Assembly: GCA_001655205.1 (NCBI GenBank)
Contig: LPNZ01008059.1
Span: 1 to 20,696 of the forward strand
Origin: Lenisia limosa
Lineage: Eukaryota; Breviatea
Direction of reading: 5' to 3'
Length of the DNA: 20,696 nucleotides
The notes under the pieces are model-generated. The model did not search any database. It was not told where the DNA came from and saw only the letters and a program-made list of their open reading frames with translations. The position numbers were made by a program, and so were the translations under genes. Positions 8,665 through 16,728 of the stretch are shown in pieces. Position 1 is the first letter of the stretch. Every line of letters starts with the position of its first letter.

Positions 8665-8784
8665 CACACCATCACGCTTATAGAGATATTGTATCATATT
8701 GTATCATATTAATTCACACTATACCCTTGGTGAATTAATATTTTCAAATATTCCAATATCTCTTAGAAGCGTGATGGTGTGGAC
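8662..8784. mobile_element. MITE-B, 123-bp inverted-repeat element
   Basis: The ends GTCCACACCATCACGCTTAT and its counterpart ...AAGCGTGATGGTGTGGAC form terminal inverted repeats of about 30 bp, including AGAGATATTG/CAATATCTCT. The interior is AT-rich with TTAATTCAC/GTGAATTAA also inverted. Single arms recur at 1081, 3747 and 3896. No coding capacity. The right end runs into the gap 8785-8852. Confidence 0.75.
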
Positions 8785-8852
8785 NNNNNNNNNNNNNNNN
8801 NNNNNNNNNNNNNNNNNNNNNNNNNNNNNNNNNNNNNNNNNNNNNNNNNNNN

Positions 8853-10213
8853 CAGAGACTACTATAGAGACAACCTGCTTTGTCAACCTTGCATGGATGG
8901 TGCGATATGCGACGGGGGTACACTTCTTGAAAATGGGTTTGTGGGGGGGGTGGCTTCCCTACGATCCCAAAAATACCGAATCACCCGATAAATCCTCGAA
9001 TAATATCGACAAAAACATAATACGTGTATAATCCCTCTCGGTAGAAGTCTGTTCATCATTCTTATGTTTCCCTAGATTTATTTCATCTGATATGCATATC
9101 ATAATACATATTTTCTTGCTTAGAGCTGTATTCCAATCCAGCCCCCCCACCCAACATACCCGTTTTCAAGCACCCCGCACCCCCACTATCATTATCAAGA
9201 GAATTAACCCCACTTTAACACTATATAACCCCCCTTAAACATTATCACAAAAAAAGAACACTATCACGAATCTTTGAGGCTTCTCCACTCTTCCCCTGTA
9301 CGATACACCACACTAGCAATACTCGACCTCCATAAAATNNNNNNNNNNCTATCACAAAAAAAGAACACTATCACGAATCTTTGATGCTTCTCCACTCTTC
9401 CCCTGTACGATACACCACACTAGCAATACTCGACCTCCATAAAATATTGACCCATTTCCGCTAGTGATATGATATTGACGTAATTGACTTCTAAAAATGC
9501 ATTGATAAAAGAACGGGAAACAAAAATGACCTCAGTGACCCAAGAGAATGCTCTGCCCGAGAAGTGTATAACCTTCCCCAGAACCGCGGTTGAAACAGAG
9601 CCTTACTCCAAACCAGGCTTTTTCCGAAGTAGTGATGAGGAATCAAGTAGGTGGAGGACGGGTGGGGGGTTATCGGGGTAGATGATATGCTCGAAATGAA
9701 CTATCGTATTTGTTGTTTCACATAGAACCAACCACCTCCCCCCTCCCGCACCTTTCTTCCTTTTTTTCAATGGCACAATCCGTTTTAACCCCTCATCAGC
9801 CTTCCTTCCATGCATCTATCCGGAAGCGTGCACAGGTAATTCCCAGTGCACTGAAGGCTACATTGGCAATCTCTGTTCGGAGTGTGAAGAAGTGGGTTGG
9901 GGAGTAACTAGGGCTTCACCGGTTCGAAAAAGACTGAAATTCTCGATAAATCTTCGAAAATTATCGAGGTTGTACTGATTTTTTCGAACCAAAGTGATAC
10001 CCTACTAATAACCCAGGGTTTCGCCATATGATATTGTGACACCCTTATTGAAATTTAATACCACAGGGCTACTTCAAGGTTGACGTAACTTGCTCGAAAT
10101 GCTCTTCGGGAGCCAACTACCTTCTTTTGCTAATGATTATACTGACAGTTTTCTTCATTTTCTTCCTCTTCTTTAACAGGTTTGCCAAAGGGGTTTTAAT
10201 AAAGATGCCGTAG
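8853..10213 (+). CDS. Cysteine-rich GCC2/GCC3-type membrane protein, partial
   Basis: Exons: 8853-8917 (5' end lost in Ns), 9536-9646, 9800-9903 and 10067-10213. Every join keeps phase (1, 1, 0). The reading is CQPCMDGAICDG, then VETEPYSKPGFFRSSDEES, then CIYPEACTGNSQCTEGYIGN with LCSECEEVGWG, then GYFKVDVTCSKCSSGAN, then one strongly hydrophobic segment LLLLMIILTVFFIFFLFF followed by a basic NRFAKG turn. The CxxC...GAxC, PGFFR and CxEGYxGxLCxxC spacing is that of the GCC2/GCC3 (ephrin-receptor-like) repeats of large protist surface proteins, so an extracellular Cys-rich region followed by a transmembrane helix is likely. The ligand is unknown. The stop TAG (10211-10213) overlaps a good donor (CC|GTAGGT), so more exons may follow in the gap at 10239. 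The introns are filled with transposon-like repeats. Confidence 0.72.
8918..9183. repeat. Inverted repeat at the 5' end of an intron
   Basis: 8918-8952 (GTACACTTCTTGAAAATGGG then poly-G) matches the reverse complement of 9137-9183 (CCCCCCACCC...TTTTCAAGCACC) with substitutions. The left repeat starts exactly at the predicted donor. Confidence 0.5.
8951..9010. mobile_element. MITE-A left half inside an intron
   Basis: TGGCTTCCCTACGATCCCAA through CGATAAATCCTCGAATAATA matches the left half of MITE-A. The right half is missing. Confidence 0.6.
9243..9445 (+). repeat. Duplicate pair 9243-9338 / 9350-9445 across a 10-N gap
   Basis: 96 bp (TATCACAAAAAAAGAACACT...CTCCATAAAAT), identical except GAGGCTT/GATGCTT, flanking the gap 9339-9348. 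Confidence 0.9.
9656..9720 (-). repeat. Inverted copy of 8601-8664, fills an intron
   Basis: It starts 9 nt after the predicted donor (9647) of the 153-nt intron 9647-9799. With the adjoining pyrimidine tract it makes up most of that intron. Confidence 0.8.
9909..10004. mobile_element. MITE-A making up most of an intron
   Basis: TAGGGCTTCACCGGTTCGAA ... TTCGAACCAAAGTGATACCCTA, 96 bp with paired ends. It begins 5 nt after the donor GT (9904) of intron 9904-10066. Its right end contributes TACTAATAAC, a branch-site-like sequence. Confidence 0.8.
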
Positions 10214-10839
10214 GTTACAACTAGCTGAGGGGGGGGGGNNNNNNNNNNNNNNNNNNNNNNNNNNNNNNNNNNNNNNNNNNNNNNNNNNNNNNNNNNNNNN
10301 NNNNNNNNNNNNNNNNNNNNNNNNNNNAGAGCCGGGGTACCGCTACCCCGGACTATTTTTGTATTATTATTATTTTTTTAATCCCTTTTTTTTATATATT
10401 ATCACTTTGCTACAATAGTTATATTTCAAGGGCTGACAACGAAGGCAACTCAAATGTAAGTGGGATTCTAGTATTTTTAATAAAAGGGGGTCGAAATTAA
10501 AATTATATTTTCGCCCCCCTCCCTCTTTTCACCTTATTGAGGCTTTCGGGATTACGTAGAAATTTAGTACGTTCAAAATGAGTGAAATCGGAACAAAAAA
10601 GAATTTTTAACCTTTTTCTGAAAAAAAAATAATTATGAAAAATATTTTTACAATTTCTTCATTTTTTTGAATTTTCCAACAGGCCCTTCATTGTTTTTTT
10701 TTACATTGGTGGGGGTATTGGCTGTATAGAAATTTAGGAGTAAAATCCGGATTTTTTTTTTAAAAAAAATAACCTTCTTTTCTCGATTTTGCTTGCATTT
10801 GACATTTCTTTTCTTCCATTCTGTTTCGGTATTTTACAG
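10214..10839. other. Gap and AT-rich stretch; hairpin at 10332-10351
   Basis: Ns 10239-10327 follow a G10 tract. At 10332-10351 CCGGGGTA-CCGC-TACCCCGG is a perfect 8-bp stem with a 4-base loop, followed by T-rich DNA. The remainder (10360-10830) has no convincing exon. Confidence 0.45.
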
Positions 10840-10996
10840 ATTTAGGATGGGGCGCGGTCGAAAACCTGCCCCGAATTTCTACGATGTCGCTGACATGCAT
10901 GTTGAGAAGAACGTCCGGGGAAATCACCTTACTGACACTGAAAAGCACCGATATTTGCTTAAAGCAGCCACCAATTTTATAAAATCTTCCTCTTGA
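10840..10996 (+). CDS. Exon or small ORF of a basic protein
   Basis: After the acceptor TATTTTACAG (10839) the frame reads MGRGRKPAPNFYDVADMHVE (Met at 10847), then NHLTDTEKHRYLLKAATNF, ending at TGA 10994-10996. GRGRKP resembles an AT-hook core, so a nuclear DNA-binding role is possible but not shown. Purine-first codons are about 62%. No GT donor is available between 10910 and the stop, so this is a final exon or a stand-alone 49-residue ORF. A different frame opens across 11000-11150 with several cysteines, hinting at either a frameshift or a chance ORF. Confidence 0.45.
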
Positions 10997-11204
10997 TTCG
11001 ACATATGAAATGTCCTCGTTTTAGGTATTTCCAACCCCAAGTGTGTTCATACCCACCACCCTTTCGTTGTCAAATAGAGGCCCACTGTCAAACTGCTGCT
11101 GAGTCTTCAAAATTAAATAAGAAATTCAAACAAAGTGGGGGTATTTGTAGGAAATAGTCGCTCACCAAATAATAATCAATACAAAATTGATTCTTTTCTA
11201 AAAG

Positions 11205-11627
11205 CTCTTGGGCATCTATCAAGATGTTTAATGTTGCAAGCACTGCGGAGTTGTGTGTCGGTCGAGCTATCACAATGGCAAGATACGGATTTGATGAAGA
11301 ATTTGAAAAAGGTTTGAGTGATGGGTATTTTATTTGACAATAATTTCCAAAGCTTAATGTGTCTCATTTGTGTAGCGGAAGAAATTGGAAAAGAGGAACT
11401 GAATGATTTTCAAACCATTTGGGCCCTATGTCTACCGACTTCTGGTAGCTGGCTTTACACTCATTTCCAAGAGACGTGACAAAGTAAGATCATTTCATTT
11501 TGTTGACATTCCAGTATATTCAGTACTCATGCTGTCGGCGAATTTGAAGGATAAATTGAAACGTCGGACCCAAAAAGGCTCAAGCCAAAAAAAAAAGCCA
11601 AAGAAAAGCCAAAGAAAAGGGGGTTAA
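11205..11627 (+). CDS. Three-exon gene with Lys-rich C-terminus
   Basis: Exons 11205-11311, 11376-11444 and 11515-11627; introns of 64 and 70 nt end TTTGTGTAG and GACATTCCAG. All junction phases agree. Protein: SIKMFNVASTAELCVGRAI, then TMARYGFDEEFEKAEEIGKE, then ELNDFQTIWALCLPTS, then VYSVLMLSANLKDKLKRRTQ and a tail QKKKPKKSQRKGG with stop TAA. The first exon has about 71% purine-first codons. The tail looks like a nuclear or nucleolar targeting signal. The start may be the Met at 11224 or an upstream exon. A competing frame of exon 2 (KPFGPYVYRLLVAGF) was judged weaker. Family not recognised. Confidence 0.55.
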
Positions 11628-12199
11628 GTTCTCATTGTGTACATTTATTGATATATTATATATTTTTGAATTATTCTTGCAAGGAAATTCAGAGTTTAAA
11701 TGAATTTTACGGAAACATGATTACAATACAGTTAATAGTATCCTTAGAGGGCAAAATAATCACCAGAAAGACAACAAAAAGGTTTAGTAAATAAAAAGAA
11801 GCAAATTTTGAAAACATAAATTCATCCCAAGGTTTTTAATTAATCCCAAGGTTGATGCGGAGCAGCATATACATGATATATTATATAATTATATTAATGT
11901 TCTTTGGACAAGACCAAGAAACCTCCATATTCGCAGATCGTTGAAGGTTTGAGGTTTGAGTATCAAAAACTGTCTGAACATTTGCATATGATCAACTGTT
12001 TTTTAAAAATCATGAACATCCCAGAGGGCTGTGACGAATGAATATGAGCAATCATATACACGAGGGGAACGATTGAAATGTCATTTATTTCAGTAAATTT
12101 ATTATATTTGCCCAAAATCGTCTAAAAGCGGGGTTAAAGTTAAATGGACTTTTTTTTTTGGATTTTTCTCGATTTAAGCAATTCTAACAATTTTTCCAG
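11628..12199. other. No gene; right half of the inverted repeat
   Basis: AT-rich. 11835-11870 is the reverse complement of 8121-8156. Confidence 0.5.
11835..11870 (-). repeat. Right half of long-range inverted repeat
   Basis: TTTAATTAATCCCAAGGTTG...GCAGCATAT, inverted relative to 8121-8156. Confidence 0.8.
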
Positions 12200-12341
12200 A
12201 GCTTTACATTTTTACTCTTTCAAAAAGACCGTTAAGAAGGGAAAAAGGGGGGATGTGGCAAGATCAGAGAAGAACGATTTTTCAAATAGTGCATCTTTCA
12301 GAGGACATATCCTGGAAAAGATGGAAGAGGGTCTGGAATAA
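12200..12341 (+). CDS. Last exon of unknown gene, carries duplicated segment
   Basis: The acceptor is TTTTTCCAG (12199), phase 2. The frame reads ALHFYSFKKTVKKGKRGDVA, then RSEKNDFSNSASF, then GHILEKMEEGLE and TAA. The middle part shares GDVARSEK-DFSNS-SF with the ORF at 6764-7045. Both nucleotide differences change an amino acid (K/N, V/A), so selection on this frame is not evident. Purine-first codons are about 74%. Upstream exons are not identified. Another open frame (LYIFTLSKRPLRREK...) overlaps the same exon. Confidence 0.4.
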
Positions 12342-12399
12342 ATTTGTTGTTTAAAAAATATGTATTGAATCAAGACAAGGGAAACAAGATAATATACAT

Positions 12400-12543
12400 T
12401 TAGGACCAGGGCGTCTTGAAACGTGACGAAGGACCTCGCTCGTCCTCATTAGAAGGTGCAAGTGTCAGCTTTCTTTTTTGTAGCGGCGGAACACCATCAT
12501 CGCCACTCAAAACCGTAGCCAACTTAACAAAAACAAAATCCAA
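12400..12543 (-). CDS. Possible last exon on the minus strand
   Basis: On the minus strand a very strong pyrimidine tract and TTTTGCAG precede LDFVFVKLATVLSGDDGVPP, then LQKRKLTLAPSNEDERGPS, ending KTPWS and TAA. The acceptor is among the best in the window and the sequence looks protein-like. The plus-strand frame over the same bases is also open (DEGPRSSSLEGASVSF), so orientation is uncertain. A tRNA-like sequence would lie in the upstream intron. Confidence 0.35.
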   Translation of the reverse strand: MDFVFVKLATVLSGDDGVPPLQKRKLTLAPSNEDERGPSSRFKTPWS

Positions 12544-12578
12544 CTGCAAAAGAAGAGAACGAGAAGAAGAATAAAATA

Positions 12579-12645
12579 TGACCACGGGCAGAGTCAAACC
12601 GCGACGTAGTGTTTGGGATACCCAAGCAGTCACTAGGACCACTCA
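12579..12645 (-). ncRNA. Second, weaker tRNA-like sequence
   Basis: On the minus strand, an A-box-like TAGTGACTGCTTGGGTAT and a B-box-like GCGGTTTGACTCTGCC end in GTGGTCA, as in the copy at 7151-7232. Both are followed by pyrimidine-rich tails ending GTTCTCTTC. It is probably a decayed tRNA-derived element. Confidence 0.3.
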
Positions 12646-12712
12646 TGTTTTCGCGATAACAGTAAAATATGAGAAGGAAGAAGTAGCCGTGAAGGAAGTT
12701 ACACAGAATTAA

Positions 12713-13335
12713 GTAGCAGATGAGAGTAGTGAGGTGGTTGTGGAAAAGAATGAGGAATTAGGGAGGCTTTGGAGATTGGAATACTTGGTTACTGAGTTTG
12801 TTGTGTCAGTTAGTGATTGTATTCGTTAGATTATTTGTTTGTATATCTTTATGATGATTATATAGTACGGCTTCGACACTTCTGAAGGCAAGGATTTTGT
12901 TGAGCGCCGAGACCTGAGTGCAATCGCCGAGTCAAGGGAGTCTCTACCTTCTTAAATTTTAGTTACATCCTCCAGTTTTAGACTCCAGTTTTAGACAAAC
13001 CGATTGGACGACTCTCAGGGCCGACTTGGTCATTCGACCTCACGGAAGCTTGGATTTTGGCTCATGAAAAAAATATCAGATATGTCAAGACGGCTAAGAG
13101 GTAAAACTCAGAAAAAAACAAAAAAAAAATCCATACCAACCTCTACAGCCACAAAAGGTACATAGCATTATCCTCGAAGAGAGACCTAATCTGGACAGCT
13201 CTGGCGATATCTGAGACTGGGTCACCTAGAAATACTCACAAACATGTATTAATTAGGATCCAAAAAAAAGTGCTTACCCTAAACGCTCTGCTCGAAGTAG
13301 ACGATTACATTTTCAAAATTTGCTTTGGCTTCTGA
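12713..13335 (+). CDS. Unknown multi-exon gene, plus strand
   Basis: Proposed exons: from about 12713 to 12811 (VADESSEVVVEKNEELGRLW, 74% purine-first), 12866-12917 (YGFDTSEGKDFVERRDL), 12995-13100 (KPIGRLSGPTWSFDLTEAWI then LAHEKNIRYVKTAK) and 13149-13335 (HKRYIALSSKRDLIWTALAI, then THKHVLIRIQKKVLTLNALL, TGA). The last junction is strong: donor AG|GTAAAA, acceptor CTCTACAG, phase 2 on both sides. The upstream joins are less secure, and an in-frame TAA at 12710-12712 precedes the first exon. A minus-strand reading of 12995-13335 is also open. The gene would converge on the one at 13473-14742, 137 bp away. Family unknown. Confidence 0.38.
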
Positions 13336-13472
13336 TAAGATGAGAAAAATCTTTGATAAACCATAGACCAATGGGAAGCATCCATTTACACACTTGCATC
13401 TCGTTTTGGGACAAAAATGGTGCCGTTAAGAAACGCTGTTTTATTACTTGGGAAACACAAATAAAAAATGAA

Positions 13473-14742
13473 TCAAAAATTACACCGGCACGAGTTCTGG
13501 GCTGTGTCAATTATTTGCCTTTTTTTAGGGAACTTTCTTGGAGCTTCAACGGTGCCAATCGGACTTTCATTAAGTGTTAGTAACTACGCAACAGCAACAG
13601 TTCTTCCCCTCCTCAAACAGCCATTTTTGGCCATTTTGCCCTCGATTAGGCCGCATTCTCGCCCAAATAGATGGGATTTTAAAAAACATTCCATATCAAG
13701 ACGCAGTTGGGAAATTTTTCCAGGAGTTTTTTTTCTTTTTCCAAAACTGCAACTACTGTAGCGACTTTTTGCCAAAACTCTCCAGGTAACTGAACCACCT
13801 TTATTGATACTACTTACCAGTTGGGAAAAAAAAATATATACCATAAGATATTGTCAATATTTTCCCCAATTTTGGAGGTGGTTTAGAAAAAAACAAAACA
13901 TTAAGAATTGCCCGAAAAATATATATTATTCAATTCCCCCAATTTTGGGGGAGATTCATCAACCTTGTTCAATACTCTGCAACTTTTTTTTATTGCCTCC
14001 CCCATTACTTGTACATTGGATAACCATGAGATTTGGAAAATGGTCATGTACCTTCTTGCATCCACAACCAATAAAAGGAATTCCATCATCATACTCAATT
14101 CTTCTTGGGGCTTATTAACGACAAACTGTTTACAAGATTTAATGAGGCCAATTATTGCAAACATTTCTTCTTTAGACATGTTCCAATCAGAAATTGGCTT
14201 AATACGTTTCTTAAACTTTCGAGCTTGCTTACAAAAACAAAAAAACAAATATCTTCCTTGAGGGTTGTCACGTACTTTATGGTGGTGTACGCCTTTTTAT
14301 TCAATAATATTTTCCAAATTGGGTTTGTTATTGAACCAAAGTTGTACTTCAAAGAGTGCTTATTATTCAAAACTATAAAAACATTTCTTAACAGAAGCTG
14401 TAACGCTTGTGGAATAAATTCCTGTTGAAATCCTTCCGTTTTACCAAAATAGAGCGCAAGATCTTCAGCCTTTATAAATATGGAAGCAAAAAACAATTGA
14501 CCCAGGAACTTCTGTTATAATAATATCATCAGTAATTTCCCATATAAGAACGGCATACTACAATTAGAAAATCGCATGACCTGCTCACTTTGAAGTAATG
14601 ACTGATATGTTGCGACTTCAGACGCCAGTTCAACACTATCAAAATACCATTCTGTTATCACTTCAGAAAAAAACCTTCCTTTATCATTGAGTAGGAAGAT
14701 ACAGTAAATAATTTTCGACCCTTCTTTAACTGAAGAAAACAT
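13473..14742 (-). CDS. Five-exon minus-strand gene, about 292 residues
   Basis: Exons 14742-14581, 14511-14272, 14227-13964, 13789-13688 and 13583-13473; introns of 69, 44, 174 and 104 nt, all phase 0. Segments read FFSEVITEWYFDSVELASEV, then KAEDLALYFGKTEGFQQEF, FIPQALQLLLRNVFIVLNNK, KPISDWNMSKEEMFAIIGLI, MMMEFLLLVVDARRYMTIF, LPGEFWQKVATVVAVLEKE and PIGTVEAPRKFPKKRQIID, stop TGA. It is mostly alpha-helical in character, with no obvious membrane segment or signal peptide. Exon 3 has about 65% purine-first codons against about 52% for the long plus-strand ORF opposite. The Met at 14742 is a possible start, but an acceptor-like TTTTCTTCAG overlaps it. The short introns could instead be read through if TAA were a sense codon. 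Family not recognised. Confidence 0.5.
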
Positions 14743-15259
14743 GGCTCATTTCCTTTCATCCTTCTTCCACCTATATCCTCCTATCCATCCTCCCCCCAAG
14801 GGCCGGAAATAGATGGGATCTAGGGATCAGGTTATGGTGGTCAGGGATCTGGGATCTGGTTAGGGATCTGGTCTTCCCGGATCCGTCGTCACGATTTGGT
14901 TGACCCCCAAACCGCCGCCCCCCTCCGGAAAGTGTTCCCAGCAGCTTGGCTGGCGTTTTGGCGGAGGTTTTTGGCAAACATGGTCTCTTCCCCAAATTAA
15001 GAAGGCACATCCCACTCCCTGAGCGCTGTTCTCCCCTTTCCCAGCTGCTAGGGCACCTAATGAAGCCTGGCAGTACAGCCCGCGCCATACCCACCCCACT
15101 ACGTTCTTCCACACCTCCCCCCCCACCCTGACCCCACCACCTCCCAACAACAGATCACCAGGCTGATCGGCTTTTACCCCGTTCTCCTGTTCATGATTCC
15201 GCTATGTTTCTCGTCGCAATCTTCTTGTTTTCATTTTTTCCTTATTTACCCCTTTCTAG
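14743..15259. other. GC-rich patch with GGGATCT repeats
   Basis: 14800-15180 is clearly richer in G+C than its surroundings. 14813-14873 carries about five imperfect copies of AGGGATCTGG. Minus-strand ORF 14860-15150 (LGALAAGKGENSAQGVGCAF) and plus ORF 14946-15131 (LAEVFGKHGLFPKLRRH) overlap and neither is convincing. A hydrophobic piece RLIGFYPVLLFMIPLCF (15157-15207) follows an AACAACAG acceptor. Confidence 0.4.
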
Positions 15260-15300
15260 GGCAAAGCCAACCATTATGAGGTCAGTTGTGGGAAAGGAGA
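15260..15300 (+). CDS. Possible 41-nt micro-exon
   Basis: It is bounded by CCCTTTCTAG and a perfect donor GA|GTAAGT and reads GKANHYEVSCGKG. The splice signals are good but no partner exon was found. The downstream gene at 15826 needs a different phase. Confidence 0.3.
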
Positions 15301-15825
15301 GTAAGTTGACAACCGCCGTGCCATTTTATGGAGAAATGTTCTTATTCTATCAATAATGGCGTCTGACACATTTTTGGGTGATCATCTGCAATATATCAGA
15401 AAATAGTATATATCATATATATATAGCTAGATGAAACACTACTACTATAAGCCTAAAAAGCCATGGGGGAGGGGTCAACAGCATAGTTGTTTGTATATGC
15501 TTGGAATGCAACAAGAGGGCAGAGTGTCAAGCATAACAATATTCACAACATTCCTCTTCAAACAATTGGTTTATTAACATATCATAAAATACTAGTATAG
15601 TTCCAAAGTATACATACATACACTATGTTATATGATATGTATGTGTGTTATTTAATCTACATCATACTATATCATATATTATATAATACATGTTATATAC
15701 TTTTCCATAAGGGTTGGGCTAATGCTAGGTATTCACTTGTTATACATATCATATTGAGTATTGGTCAATCCGAAAATTAGGTATTATAAACTCTGGATGC
15801 AAAGACAAGGATTAAATACCTTCAG
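15301..15825. other. No gene seen
   Basis: AT-rich with ATATAT and ATATCATATG-type short repeats (15400-15690). Confidence 0.45.
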
Positions 15826-16728
15826 AGAAACCGTCAGCTCGCCAATCGTCTGATTGAGCAAGTCGCCTTAGACTTTGGAACAGATCAAACTACAAAGGCT
15901 GCAATGGGTTTTCTGAAAGATTTGAAAGAAAGATCCAGCACAAACGAGCCTGGACATAATCAATTTGTCCAGGTGATGCGCAAATATATGCGGGATCCGA
16001 AGGGTGACGACAATAAGGTTTGTTTATTTAGTGATTGAAGTTGTGGTTTAGTATTTAAGAACTTTGACATTTATTTTTCAGGTATCTGCGTTTAACACCG
16101 CGCAACATGGACTCAAACGGATTCTACCTTCCGTATGTTTCAATGCCATTTTGTTGCGTGTGAAATTTTGGTGATATTTGTTTTTTTGTTCTCACCGATC
16201 TTTTATGAGGTTGTTTCCAAAGACGAGCTCACCCGTCTTCTGGAAAATGATCGGATCTTACATCCCAAAAACAAGCTGCCAAAGAAGGATCTGCCAAGGT
16301 TTATGATGGTTTCTTGTTAAGGATGTTTTGATAAGCCACCCCACTGTCATCTATTACACATTACGATAATTTTTTTATCATGATGCTTTACGGCATAAAC
16401 TAATTTGAGGCTAAGTATACAATGAGTATACAATATTAAATTTACTACCCAGGAACACCAAAATCTTCTCGCTGCCAATGTGGAGAACCTTCTTGGATTT
16501 CGTGAAGACCGCCCCAAGGACGCCATGTTATCCGCCTCCAGCTCACGTCCTCTCCTCACAACCTTTTGGGTTTTTTGTTTTTGAATTGCAGCCTTTGCCA
16601 CAATATCTATGTTCAAGATTCATTCTTTATTACTATTCTCTCTATATTCCCCAGAGTATTTCACACCTAGGAATGAGTCACAATTGATGGAAGAGTCTTT
16701 GCGCCTGAAGCAAATTTTGACATTTTAA
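15826..16728 (+). CDS. Five-exon gene of unknown function, 5' incomplete
   Basis: Exons 15826-16017, 16082-16132, 16210-16308, 16453-16546 and 16655-16728; phases 0,0,0,1. The protein starts RNRQLANRLIEQVALDFGTD, continues TKAAMGFLKDLKERSSTNEP, QFVQVMRKYMRDPKGDDNK, VSAFNTAQHGLKRILPS, VVSKDELTRLLENDRILHP, EHQNLLAANVENLLGFRED and ends with NESQLMEESLRLKQILTF, TAA. The first exon is clearly coding (67% purine-first; acidic, basic and amphipathic residues), and the frame is open upstream to 15790. The last join uses a weak donor (C|GTCCTC) and could be wrong; exon 3 may instead end at TAA 16320. Introns are 64-144 nt with T-rich acceptors. It is a soluble, helical protein. Family not recognised. 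Confidence 0.55.

Noticed and set aside
10332-10360. Hairpin followed by T-run as a bacterial-type terminator
   Set aside because: The window is eukaryotic (spliceosomal introns), so a rho-independent terminator is not expected.
13908-14428. Two long plus-strand ORFs (117 and 107 codons) opposite the minus-strand gene
   Set aside because: Codon pattern is poorer, and they lack the phase-consistent splice chain seen on the minus strand.
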